Shown here: positions 42,535 through 50,898 of the stretch, in pieces
Layout: every line of letters begins with the position of its first letter
Numbering within the stretch: the stretch's first letter is position 1
Origin: Sulfurovum lithotrophicum
GTDB taxonomy: Bacteria; Campylobacterota; Campylobacteria; Campylobacterales; Sulfurovaceae
Reading direction: 5' to 3'
Assembly: GCF_000987835.1 (NCBI RefSeq)
Contig: NZ_CP011308.1
Span: forward strand, 1,550,001 to 1,614,000
DNA: 64,000 nt
Notes under the pieces: generated by a model
Told to the model about the DNA's origin: nothing
The model's input: the letters and a program-made list of their open reading frames with translations, nothing else
The model's database searches: none
Made by a program: the position numbers and the translations under genes

Positions 42535-42816
42535 ATGAAACGGTTTCAACAACGTATCGTACATTTTCTTCTTCTTTTCTATCTTTTCTCGTCCTATCTT
42601 GGGGCAACACATATACATCACGATGCACTTGCATCCCATGATAATTGTAAAGTATGTATCGTTGTCAAAAATCTTCATAACGGCGACACACCTGACTCTG
42701 TTACCCTGCCCCTTATAGACAGTATTCTTTATCAAAAGATAGCACTATATCAATCCCTCTTTGTTTTCGAAACTTTTAAAGGTTTTGACGCACACGCTCC
42801 CCCGTTATTTTCCTGA
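42535..42816 (+). CDS. Small exported His-rich protein
   Basis: A 93-residue protein with signal peptide MKRFQQRIVHFLLLFYLFSSYLGA followed by THIHHDALASHDNCKVCIVV: four His and a CxxC within 20 residues, a metal-binding style start to the mature chain. The rest is ordinary, ending HAPPLFS. Similar in plan to the protein at 31053. It lies 110 bp before the zinc-type porin gene. Shine-Dalgarno GGAG. Family not recognised. Confidence 0.68.
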   Translation: MKRFQQRIVHFLLLFYLFSSYLGATHIHHDALASHDNCKVCIVVKNLHNGDTPDSVTLPLIDSILYQKIALYQSLFVFETFKGFDAHAPPLFS

Positions 42817-42925
42817 AAAATTCATATAACCCATACCAATATTGATATGCCTGGTGTGAGACAGATGTTCTGTATTCATAACAGGCCTGTACTCCCTATT
42901 CAATGTATATAAGGAAAATACCCCT

Positions 42926-44290
42926 ATGACAAAAAAAATCATTCTATTGTCCATGGCAGCTTCCGTCAGCCTTTTCGCGCAGAGCGAACTGGAAGAACTG
43001 AAAGCACTCCTGGCACAACAGATCAAAACAACACAGGCACTGCAAAAACGTGTCGAAGATCTTGAAAAAAAACAGACACATGTTGCAGCAGAAACTACAG
43101 AAAAAGAACAACATGTTGTGCAAAAAGAAAAGAAACAAGCAACAGTAAAAAGAAAAGAACCCAAATTGGCCAAAACCGAACCGTCTGCAGAGGAAGAAGC
43201 GTATGGTGAAACAGACGATACAGTGTCATTACAACAAAATACGCAGACATTCGACCAAAAATCTTTTCTTCCCGATATCGCCCTGATTCTTGACGGCTCT
43301 GCGGTGGGACGCAGTGTAGACAACAGTACCTATGAAACACAATCCATCCCGGGGTTCAGCAGCTATGATCCTGACGGGGAGACTGAAATTCCGTTCAATA
43401 AAAACCGGGGATTCAACTTTAACTATGCCGAACTTGCTCTGCACTCTACCGTGGGACCCTACTTTGATGCCGATGCGATCTTCCACCTGCATCCCGATGA
43501 ATTCGAAATTGAAGAGGCTTACATCACTTCACGAAGCCTGCCCAATGGTTTACGGGCAAAACTCGGTAAGTTCAGAAGTGAATTCGGACGCATCAATGCC
43601 ATACACCAGCATGCCTGGAAATTCACTTCCCAGCCTCTTGTCTATGAAGCACTGCTTGGTCCTGAAGGTATAAACGATGCAGGGGCACAGCTTCAGTGGG
43701 TACTCCCTACCGATACCTATATGATGCTTGGCCTTGAAGCGATGCAGGGCAGCAATGATATCAGTTTCGGTGACACGGAAAAGAACAATCTCTATATCGG
43801 TTATCTCAAAAGCAGTATAGATGTTGGAGATACAAGCACCCTGCTTGGCGGTCTTTCCATTGCGCACGGGAAAAATGAAGAGGGGCTTGACACGGACATC
43901 TACGGTGCGGACCTCACACTCAAGACCGCACTGGACAGTTATAGCTCTCTGACCTGGCAGTCAGAACTGCTTTATCGGGACAAAGACACCGAAACCGGAA
44001 ATGAAAAACAGGCCGGATACTATACACAGCTGGTCTATCAATATGACCAGAACTGGGCAGGCGGCATTCGGTATGACTCGCTCTTCAAAAACATTGACGA
44101 ACAGCCAGAAGACCTGGACCGATACACGGCCATGCTGGAGTATAAACCCTTTGAGTTCACCAAATTCAGACTGCAGTATACCTATGATGATTCAAAAGCA
44201 TTCGGTATAGAACAGCAGCGCAGGAATGTTTCCGAAATACTCCTCGGATTTACCATTGAAGCAGGCGCACACGGCGCACACGCATTTTAG
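42926..44290 (+). CDS. Outer-membrane porin linked to zinc uptake
   Basis: A 454-residue outer-membrane protein: signal peptide MTKKIILLSMAASVSLFAQ, a coiled coil (LEELKALLAQQIKTTQALQ) and a charged Glu/Lys linker to about residue 100, then a barrel similar to OprO/P-type porins of metal uptake loci. The end GAHGAHAF has two His and a terminal Phe. Start of a porin-znuA-znuB transcription unit, 9 bp before znuA. It probably lets Zn(II) (or another divalent ion) into the periplasm; the ion is inferred from znuA/B. Confidence 0.8.
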   Translation: MTKKIILLSMAASVSLFAQSELEELKALLAQQIKTTQALQKRVEDLEKKQTHVAAETTEKEQHVVQKEKKQATVKRKEPKLAKTEPSAEEEAYGETDDTVSLQQNTQTFDQKSFLPDIALILDGSAVGRSVDNSTYETQSIPGFSSYDPDGETEIPFNKNRGFNFNYAELALHSTVGPYFDADAIFHLHPDEFEIEEAYITSRSLPNGLRAKLGKFRSEFGRINAIHQHAWKFTSQPLVYEALLGPEGINDAGAQLQWVLPTDTYMMLGLEAMQGSNDISFGDTEKNNLYIGYLKSSIDVGDTSTLLGGLSIAHGKNEEGLDTDIYGADLTLKTALDSYSSLTWQSELLYRDKDTETGNEKQAGYYTQLVYQYDQNWAGGIRYDSLFKNIDEQPEDLDRYTAMLEYKPFEFTKFRLQYTYDDSKAFGIEQQRRNVSEILLGFTIEAGAHGAHAF

Positions 44291-44299
44291 GAGAACCTC

Positions 44300-45181
44300 A
44301 TGAAAAAAATTATTTTACTGACCCTTGTCTTTTCTATATCGCTGTTTGCAAAACTCAATGTAGTTGCAAGTTACCCCTATCTTGGCAAGATTGTCCAGGC
44401 AGTCGGAGGAGACCATGTGAAGGTCAAGGTGCTGGCTTCGGCAAAATTCGACCCTCACTTCATCATTCCAAAACCCTCACTTATCCCTGCCATTGCCCGT
44501 GCAGATATACTTGTCGCAAACGGAGCCGGTCTGGAGATAGGCTGGCTGCCACCCCTGATAAAACGTGCCAATAACCCCAAAGTTCGTATCGGGACAGAAG
44601 GCTTTGTGGATGTCAGTCGCAGCATTCACCTCATAGACAAACCAAAAGCAGTCTCACGCGCCTATGGAGACGTACACCCGGAGGGTAATCCCCATTTCGC
44701 TACCGACCCCCACAATGTACTTCCGATTGCACGCTATATTACCAAAAAACTCTCTAAACTCGATACGGCGAACGCCTCAGTGTTTGCACAGAATCTTTCC
44801 CGTTTTACGGCACGGTGGAAACAGTACCTCAATACATTTGACCGGAAAATGAAAGCATGCAGCGGAAAAAAAGTAATACAGTATCATGAACTCTACAACT
44901 ATCTTCTCAAACGTTACCACATCAAAGCCGTAGGAACCATAGAGCCGCTTCCGGGCATTTCTCCAAGTTCCAAACACACTATGGCTTTGATCACAAAAAT
45001 GAAACAGGAACATATCAGTACCATTTTACAGGATGCCTATCATGAGAAAAAGACTGCCAAATTCATTGCAGCCAAAACAGGAGCAAGGGTCGTTATACTG
45101 CCACACGATGTCGGCGCTGTAAGTGGCACAAATACACTTGAAGACTTCTATAATCTTATAGCGAAGAGACTATGTCGCTGA
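44300..45181 (+). CDS. znuA: Metal ABC transporter substrate-binding protein ZnuA/MntC-type
   Basis: A 293-residue periplasmic cluster A-I binding protein: signal peptide MKKIILLTLVFSISLFAK, then VVASYPYLG with the first ligand region DPHFIIPKPS (His), HPEGNPHFATDPHN in the middle, YHELYNY, and IQDAYHEKKTAKF near the end. Ligands His, His, His and Glu/Asp are placed as in ZnuA. The long His/Asp-rich loop of E. coli ZnuA is absent. The gene overlaps znuB by 10 bp. Confidence 0.88.
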   Translation: MKKIILLTLVFSISLFAKLNVVASYPYLGKIVQAVGGDHVKVKVLASAKFDPHFIIPKPSLIPAIARADILVANGAGLEIGWLPPLIKRANNPKVRIGTEGFVDVSRSIHLIDKPKAVSRAYGDVHPEGNPHFATDPHNVLPIARYITKKLSKLDTANASVFAQNLSRFTARWKQYLNTFDRKMKACSGKKVIQYHELYNYLLKRYHIKAVGTIEPLPGISPSSKHTMALITKMKQEHISTILQDAYHEKKTAKFIAAKTGARVVILPHDVGAVSGTNTLEDFYNLIAKRLCR

Positions 45182-45912
45182 TCACATTACTCTGGCCGGC
45201 TTTTGCACTGGCGATACTGCTGGTCTTTATCCATGCTGTTTTCGGACTGGAGATCATCAAGCGTGGTGTGATCTTTACCGATCTTGCCATTGGTCAATTC
45301 GCTGCGATCGGCGTAGCACTCAGCCTCCTCTTCTTTGATGGGAAATATGCTTTTGTGCTTACCCTGCTTTTTGCACTCATCGGGGCACTGCTCATCTCTA
45401 TTGCTACCCATCGCATCAAACATATCGAAGCTTTTATCGGTATGCTTTACGCCTTGGGGGCAAGTGCGATCATTGTGCTGCTCTCCAATACCACACAGGG
45501 AACGGAGCTTTTCAACAAGCTTCAGGCAACCGATATTCTTTTCACTATGCCATCGGACCTCTGGGAGCCGCTGATACTTTACAGCAGTATCGCTCTGCTT
45601 TTTTATCTTTTTCACAAGTCACTGTCAGGTATAAAAAAAGAGATGTTTTTCTTTGGTCTTTTAGCGCTGACCGTTACTTCTTCAGTCCAGCTTGCAGGGG
45701 TTTTAGTGGTTTTCGTACTACTTATTGTTCCCGCATTTCTATCATTATTGCAGCATAAGTTCAACCCTCTCGTCTTTGCCTGGGTCGTTGGATCTGTCAT
45801 CATCATGCTTTCTATGACTATTTCATATATTTATGATCTTCCTACAGGTTATACTATCGTATTTCTTGCTTCTTTAACAGGAATTGTAAGTGCGTTGATT
45901 ATTTCAAAATGA
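45172..45912 (+). CDS. znuB: Metal ABC transporter permease ZnuB-type
   Basis: A 246-residue inner-membrane permease of the ABC-3 family with about seven helices, including GLEIIKRGVIFTDLAIGQFAAIG and the VQLAGVLVVFVLLIVPAF segment. No ATPase gene (znuC) is found within the window; it must be elsewhere or be shared. Translationally coupled to znuA. Confidence 0.85.
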   Translation: MSLITLLWPAFALAILLVFIHAVFGLEIIKRGVIFTDLAIGQFAAIGVALSLLFFDGKYAFVLTLLFALIGALLISIATHRIKHIEAFIGMLYALGASAIIVLLSNTTQGTELFNKLQATDILFTMPSDLWEPLILYSSIALLFYLFHKSLSGIKKEMFFFGLLALTVTSSVQLAGVLVVFVLLIVPAFLSLLQHKFNPLVFAWVVGSVIIMLSMTISYIYDLPTGYTIVFLASLTGIVSALIISK

Positions 45913-45914
45913 AT

Positions 45915-45941
45915 TTTCCCGGCATTTCAAATACCGGGAAA
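45915..45941. terminator. Possible bidirectional hairpin after znuB
   Basis: TTTCCCGG / CCGGGAAA (45915-45922 with 45934-45941) with an 11-nt loop lies between the convergent znuB and the acidic protein gene. No long T run follows on either side, so termination strength is uncertain. Confidence 0.4.
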
Positions 45942-45959
45942 GAGGGAGAGGTTAGCAGA

Positions 45960-47135
45960 TCAATAGAGACTTTCTATCATCTTGTCAAGACGGTTTTTCG
46001 CTCTGTAGAGGAAAAGCGTACTTTTACCGGAGAGTTTTCCCTCTTCCGACATAGGCGTGTTTAGGAACTCTTTGATGGTCTTGATGAGTTCATAGGTATC
46101 CTCCATCTCTTTGAGAGATTTGGCATGGTAATCTGCCGATTCATCATCGCTCTTTTCGAGATGATGGATCCGCTTGAGTTTTCCTTTCTGCTCATGCAGG
46201 ATCACTTCATAATTCTTCAGTGTCTCAATGGCATCTTTGATATGGGCATCTATACTGTCCATCTCATCTTTACAGGTACCTTTCAGTTCTGCATACTCTT
46301 CGGCTTTTTTCAATTGCTCTTTGGCAAACGCAAAATTACCTGCAGCTTTTATGCTGACACGGATCTTGTAGACAATAAACATCACAAGCAGTACCGCAAT
46401 TGCCAATATCGCTCCACCAACCATTGGATTATCCATTCCTACAAGAGAACCCAAACCTGCCAGAAGATTTTTATATGTTTCAACCGACAGTATATTGTTC
46501 GGGTTAAGCGTGGTTCCGATTTTTGATGCGGCAAAGTAAATAAGTCCGATAAACGTAGCCGCTCCAAAGACCAGGGCAAGCAGGAAACCGGTGAATTTAC
46601 CACTGGAGACATCACGGATATGGACCGGCGGAACCTCCTCTTTGGTTTCAAATACAACAGCTTCTTCTTCCTCACCACCCTCCTTGGTACCGCTATAGCC
46701 CAGTGTTTCCAACATCTCTTCACACTCGTCCATACCGCCTTTCTCAAGAGATTCTTTGGCAGCCTCAAGATCTTTGAGATCATCCGAAAGCAGGAGCTTA
46801 CACTCTTCCATCTGTGCTTCGGCATCATGAACGATATGTTTGGCTTTCTTAACAAGAAGTACAGCAGCATCCTCATTGTTCAGATTGGCGATCTGCGAAT
46901 CAAGATCTTCTTCTGTTACTTCTTCAGCCTCTTCAGTTTCATCGGAAACTTCCGTTTTTTCAGTTTTTTCGACATCGGCCGGAACTTCTTCATCCTTTTC
47001 AGGAACTTCAGTCTCCTCTATTGTCTCATTCTCAGGTTCAGTCACCTTCTCATTCTCCTCCGGATTAAGCAGTGCTTCCTCCAGATTTTCACCTTTTACT
47101 TCAAGCTCTTCATTTTGTTCTTTATGCTCACTCAT
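45960..47135 (-). CDS. Acidic two-TM coiled-coil protein of unknown function
   Basis: A 391-residue protein from ATG 47135, chosen for AAGGAAGGAG 7 bp upstream. Residues 1-90 are Glu-rich (EENEKVTEPENE and similar), then a helical region with MEECKLLLSDDL and MDECEEMLETLG. Two helices follow (FTGFLLALVFGAATFIGLIY and AILAIAVLLVMFIVYKIRV), then a coiled coil to the end (LDKMIESLY). It resembles no enzyme; it may be a membrane scaffold. Divergent from rseP. Confidence 0.6.
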   Translation of the reverse strand: MSEHKEQNEELEVKGENLEEALLNPEENEKVTEPENETIEETEVPEKDEEVPADVEKTEKTEVSDETEEAEEVTEEDLDSQIANLNNEDAAVLLVKKAKHIVHDAEAQMEECKLLLSDDLKDLEAAKESLEKGGMDECEEMLETLGYSGTKEGGEEEEAVVFETKEEVPPVHIRDVSSGKFTGFLLALVFGAATFIGLIYFAASKIGTTLNPNNILSVETYKNLLAGLGSLVGMDNPMVGGAILAIAVLLVMFIVYKIRVSIKAAGNFAFAKEQLKKAEEYAELKGTCKDEMDSIDAHIKDAIETLKNYEVILHEQKGKLKRIHHLEKSDDESADYHAKSLKEMEDTYELIKTIKEFLNTPMSEEGKLSGKSTLFLYRAKNRLDKMIESLY

Positions 47136-47316
47136 CAACATACTCCTTCCTTTAAAATTTGCTACTGCCTCCTTTTTTTCTTCTACAATGCAGCAACCTA
47201 TTTTTATTTTAGCAAAAAAATATCTCAAAAGGTTAATCTATATCAATTTTTTACTACACTTGGATATAATCTGTTAAAAATTTATCCCAATCAAAACAGG
47301 GATACATAGGATTAAT

Positions 47317-48369
47317 ATGGGTATTTTAGTCGCACTGCTGGTTCTTTCCGTACTGATCTTCTTTCATGAGCTCGGGCACTTTACTGCTGCACGTTTTTTC
47401 GGTGTACAGATCGATGTTTTCAGCATAGGATTCGGCAAACGTCTCTGGACGAAAAAGATCGGAAAGACCGAATGGAGCATCTCAGCCATTCCTCTTGGCG
47501 GCTATGTCAGGATGAAAGGCCAGGATGACACCGACCCGACAAAGGTCAGCTACGATGAGGACAGTTACAATACCAAAAAACCCTGGCAGCGCATCATCAT
47601 TCTTCTTGCCGGGCCTTTTGCCAACTTCCTGATGGCCTTTCTGCTCTACCTGGCCATCGCCTACATGGGTGTACCCAAGCTGCTTCCGTATGTGGACAAG
47701 GTCACCAAAGATTCTCCGGCCTATCAGGCAGGCATCCAGAAAAAAGACAGGATCCTTCAGATCAACGGTGTCAACATCAAATACTGGGAAGATATCGGCA
47801 AACAGATCAATACTTCACAGGGAAAACTCACAATGATCATCGAAAGGGATCATCACCTCAAAACACTTATACTTGAACCCAAAGTGATCGAGGACAAGAA
47901 TATTTTCGGAGAAACGGTCAAACGGCGCATTATCGGTATTACCCCTCTGCCGGAACAGACAACAGTGGTCTACGGTTTTACGGAGGGTCTCAAATATGCC
48001 TGGGATGAAACAGTCAAGTCAAGTACCCTGATCTTTAAAAGTGTACAGAAGCTCATTACCGGAGCGGTCAGCACAGACCAGCTTGGAGGGATCATCACCA
48101 TCGTTGATGTCACCGCGCAGGCGAGCCATGCCGGCATTCTGGCACTCTTTTTCTTCACAGCCCTCATCTCTGTGAACCTGGGAGTACTGAACCTTCTGCC
48201 TATCCCTGCCCTGGACGGCGGACACATCATGTTTAACCTCTATGAGATGCTGAGAGGCAAAGCCCCAAGTGAGAATGTCATGTATTACATGACCGTAACA
48301 GGGTGGGTACTACTTGGCGGATTGATGTTCCTTGGAATTTATAACGATATCCATCGGTTGATGGGCTAA
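47317..48369 (+). CDS. rseP: Site-2 intramembrane metalloprotease RseP
   Basis: A 350-residue inner-membrane protease that cleaves transmembrane substrates. Zinc site HELGH at 17-21 and LDGGH near 305 (the Asp ligand); a single PDZ domain between them (AYQAGIQKKDRILQINGVNI). E. coli RseP has two PDZ domains and 450 residues; one PDZ and about 350 residues are normal for Campylobacterota. Upstream is the divergent acidic membrane protein; downstream is yggS. Confidence 0.93.
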   Translation: MGILVALLVLSVLIFFHELGHFTAARFFGVQIDVFSIGFGKRLWTKKIGKTEWSISAIPLGGYVRMKGQDDTDPTKVSYDEDSYNTKKPWQRIIILLAGPFANFLMAFLLYLAIAYMGVPKLLPYVDKVTKDSPAYQAGIQKKDRILQINGVNIKYWEDIGKQINTSQGKLTMIIERDHHLKTLILEPKVIEDKNIFGETVKRRIIGITPLPEQTTVVYGFTEGLKYAWDETVKSSTLIFKSVQKLITGAVSTDQLGGIITIVDVTAQASHAGILALFFFTALISVNLGVLNLLPIPALDGGHIMFNLYEMLRGKAPSENVMYYMTVTGWVLLGGLMFLGIYNDIHRLMG

Positions 48370-48420
48370 CCTCTTATTTTGCAAAAGGAATTAAGAATGT
48401 TGAATTATGAATTTTGGTAT

Positions 48421-48474
48421 GCTTTTCTTAACGAAAAGCTTTGATAGCGGTAGGGTGCCGTGCCCTCACGGCAC
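48421..48474 (+). other. Two hairpins between rseP and yggS
   Basis: GCTTTTC / GAAAAGC (48421-48427 with 48433-48439) and GTGCCGTG / CACGGCAC (48455-48462 with 48467-48474) lie directly before the yggS ribosome binding site. The second is strong and could attenuate read-through or affect yggS translation. Confidence 0.45.
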
Positions 48475-48491
48475 TAACAAAGGATGCTAAT

Positions 48492-49175
48492 ATGATACTG
48501 GACAAAGAACATTTAAGAGCGAATCTCGATGAAGTCATCTGGAACATAGAAGAGGCGCGCATCTCGGTCAGCGAGCACCATATCGTGCAGCTGGTCGCGG
48601 TAGGAAAATACACCGAAGTGGAGAACATTGCCACACTCTATGAACTGGGACAGAGGGCTTTCGGTGAGAATCAGGTACAGCAGCTCAAAACCCGCATGAC
48701 AGTACTTGAAGAACTCCCGCTTGAATGGCATATGATAGGTACGTTACAGAAGAACAAGATCAACAATCTCATTGACCTGCGTCCTTCACTGATGCACTCT
48801 CTTGACTCTCTTTCCCTGGCTGAAGAGCTCAACAAGAAACTTGGAGCCAAAGAGGCCAATATGCACTGCCTGCTTCAGATCAACTCTGCAAGAGAAGAGA
48901 GCAAATCGGGTGTGACACCCGAAGAGGCCCATGACATCTACCTTCAGATCAAAGAGAGCTGCCCCAATATCACACTTAAAGGCGTTATGACCATTGGTGC
49001 ACACACCGACGATACTTTACTTATTCAGCAGAGCTTTGAGATCACACACGGTATCTTTGAGACTTTGGGAAAAGAGGGAGCGACTGTCTGCTCAATGGGT
49101 ATGAGCGGGGATTACCCTCTGGCGATTAAATGCGGATCAAACCTCGTGCGTGTGGGTTCAGCACTCTTCAAATAG
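48492..49175 (+). CDS. yggS: PLP homeostasis protein YggS/ProSC
   Basis: A 227-residue cytosolic PLP-binding protein of the alanine-racemase fold. ATG 48492 follows AAAGGATGCTAAT and starts with DKEHLRANL as usual. The PLP Lys is in LVAVGKYTE, and GENQVQQLKTR, WHMIGTLQKNK and SMGMSGDYPLAIK are family signatures. It manages vitamin B6 and amino-acid balance. Probably co-expressed with rseP, about 120 bp upstream. Confidence 0.92.
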   Translation: MILDKEHLRANLDEVIWNIEEARISVSEHHIVQLVAVGKYTEVENIATLYELGQRAFGENQVQQLKTRMTVLEELPLEWHMIGTLQKNKINNLIDLRPSLMHSLDSLSLAEELNKKLGAKEANMHCLLQINSAREESKSGVTPEEAHDIYLQIKESCPNITLKGVMTIGAHTDDTLLIQQSFEITHGIFETLGKEGATVCSMGMSGDYPLAIKCGSNLVRVGSALFK

Positions 49176-49200
49176 ACTGTGGGCAGTTTGGCCCATACAG

Positions 49201-49617
49201 TTATCCGGCCAAGACCAGATCATCATTTAATCGTTCAAATCCCTTCTTCACATCCTCTTCGGTCACATCTGACATCAGATCGATATAATAACTGTACTTC
49301 AGCGATAGCCCTTTTCGTACCTCCATATTGAGATAGGAGCTTGGAAAACCATTGATACATTTTGTCTGAACATTCTGTGTACTGTTGCAGGCAATACCAC
49401 TTTTATGAGTGATGTCAAGATGATAGGGACAGCTCTTATCGAAGGTGTACAATCCTTCCATTGTCTTTTGTATCATTTCGTTTTTAGGGAAAACTGTCAG
49501 TTTTAAACAGGGGAGCGGAGTTTTCAGGATATTCTTGTCATAGACATTCACTATGGCCTTGTCGCCACAGGCACTCAGAAAAAACAGACAGATACAAAGT
49601 GAAATCGTCTTTTTCAT
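49201..49617 (-). CDS. Hypothetical lipoprotein
   Basis: A 138-residue lipoprotein: MKKTISLCICLFFLSAC with lipobox LSAC. The mature part has Cys in LPCLKLTV, SCPYHLD, IACNST and TKCINGF, likely two disulfides. No family recognised. It sits just after the fur-type gene (17 bp) and ends with VEEDVKKGFERLNDDLVL-like helix. The start ATG 49617 follows a close AGGAA. Confidence 0.7.
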   Translation of the reverse strand: MKKTISLCICLFFLSACGDKAIVNVYDKNILKTPLPCLKLTVFPKNEMIQKTMEGLYTFDKSCPYHLDITHKSGIACNSTQNVQTKCINGFPSSYLNMEVRKGLSLKYSYYIDLMSDVTEEDVKKGFERLNDDLVLAG

Positions 49618-49634
49618 TTCCTGTTTAGTCTGTA

Positions 49635-50057
49635 TTATGAAGCGGTTTGTATCTGACAGCTTTCGCAAACACCGTAAAGATTCACTTGGCGGGTACTCAG
49701 CTTGAAATGTTCTTTCTCTGTCATCTCGTGGAAGATTCTGTCTGTCGTCTCCATACAGCTCATATCTTTTACCGCACCACATTCTATACAGATAAGATGC
49801 ATATGGTCTGTCTTTGCAAGCTCATATTTCGATTTTTTGCCAGCAATGGGTACTTCCACCAAAATACCGTTCTCCTGCATCAAAATGATGTTTTTGTAGA
49901 TCGTAGCAAGAGAGAGGGATGGATGCACTTTGATCACTTCCGCATAGATGTCATCCACCGACATATGTCCGTGTTTCTCTATGACTTCGAGAATATTCAT
50001 ACGCTGAAATGTCGCTTTTAGACCACTCTCTTTGAGTAGTGCTGCATAATCTGTCAT
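49635..50057 (-). CDS. Fur/PerR-family repressor
   Basis: A 140-residue metalloregulator. ATG 50057 is preferred (GGAAAGGAAAACA before it). Winged helix with LSLATIYKNIILM; regulatory His in TDHMHLICIECG; structural zinc Cys pairs CIEC and CESC. Position beside a peroxiredoxin gene makes PerR more likely than Fur, but the ligand set alone does not decide. A long inverted repeat lies in its leader. Confidence 0.85.
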   Translation of the reverse strand: MTDYAALLKESGLKATFQRMNILEVIEKHGHMSVDDIYAEVIKVHPSLSLATIYKNIILMQENGILVEVPIAGKKSKYELAKTDHMHLICIECGAVKDMSCMETTDRIFHEMTEKEHFKLSTRQVNLYGVCESCQIQTAS

Positions 50058-50081
50058 TGTTTTCCTTTCCGTGACAGGAAT

Positions 50082-50151
50082 TGATACGTTAGCCCCGCAC
50101 CCTCGCAAAAAAGGGAGGGAGAAGAAGTTCGGGTACGGAGCTAGCGTATCA
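50082..50151. repeat. Imperfect 21-bp inverted repeat in the fur/prx gap
   Basis: TGATACGTTAGCCCCGCACCC (50082-50102) and, inverted, the arm at 50131-50151 match at 18 of 21 positions with a 28-nt loop. It lies between the peroxiredoxin stop and the repressor start, thus in the untranslated part of either transcript. Confidence 0.6.
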
Positions 50152-50197
50152 TTTCCAAACAGCTCCGGGGAAAAACCCGGAACATTGTCTTGTAAGC

Positions 50198-50794
50198 TTA
50201 CAGTTCGTCAGCGTGTTTTTCAAGATAGGAAGCAACACCTTCAGCATCCGGCTTCATACCTTCATCACCCGGCTGCCAACCAGCAGGACATACTTCACCA
50301 TGCTCATTGGTAAAGAGCATTGCATCTACCATTCTGAGCATCTCATCTTCATTTCTTCCGAGAGGGAGGTCATTGATGACCGCGTGTCTGATCGTTCCGT
50401 CAGCATCGATAAGGAAAGAACCTCTCAGTGCTACGGCTTCGTCAAGAAGTACGTCGTAATCTCTTGAGATCTGCTTGGTAAGGTCTGCGACCAACGGGAA
50501 GTTGATACGGCCGATACCACCCTGCTCTACCGGAGTCTCTCTCCAGGCAAAGTGTGAGAACTGACTGTCTACGGACACACCGATGATGTTAATCCCTCTT
50601 TTTTTGAACTCATCTGCTCTGTGAGAGAACGCGATGATCTCTGAAGGACATACGAAGGTAAAGTCAAGCGGGTAGAAGAAAAGAACCGCACCTTTTTCAC
50701 CGAGGTTGTCCATCAGGTTGAAATCCTCTACGATCTGACCGTTTGCGAGTACGGCTGTTGCTGTAAAATCAGGAGCTTTTTTTGTTACTAACAT
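50198..50794 (-). CDS. 2-Cys peroxiredoxin (AhpC/Prx1 type)
   Basis: A 198-residue thiol peroxidase reducing H2O2 and organic peroxides. Peroxidatic Cys in FVCPSE (near 49) and resolving Cys in EVCPAGW (near 170); GGIGRINFPLVADL is the GGLG-type loop giving sensitivity to overoxidation. Length as for bacterial AhpC/TsaA. Upstream of the PerR-like gene on the same strand. Confidence 0.93.
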   Translation of the reverse strand: MLVTKKAPDFTATAVLANGQIVEDFNLMDNLGEKGAVLFFYPLDFTFVCPSEIIAFSHRADEFKKRGINIIGVSVDSQFSHFAWRETPVEQGGIGRINFPLVADLTKQISRDYDVLLDEAVALRGSFLIDADGTIRHAVINDLPLGRNEDEMLRMVDAMLFTNEHGEVCPAGWQPGDEGMKPDAEGVASYLEKHADEL

Positions 50795-50859
50795 ATTTTT
50801 TCCTTAGAGATAATTTTTATTACGTAAGAATTCTAGCATAGTTTCTTTAATCTATTATT

Positions 50860-50894
50860 AAAAAACATTAAATAGGATAAAAAATATCCTATTT
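50860..50894 (-). terminator. Rho-independent terminator of ubiD
   Basis: On the minus strand a 10-bp stem AAATAGGATA / TATCCTATTT (50894-50885 with 50879-50870) with a 5-nt T loop is followed by AATGTTTTTT. It starts just past the ubiD stop. Confidence 0.8.
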
Positions 50895-50898
50895 TGTT

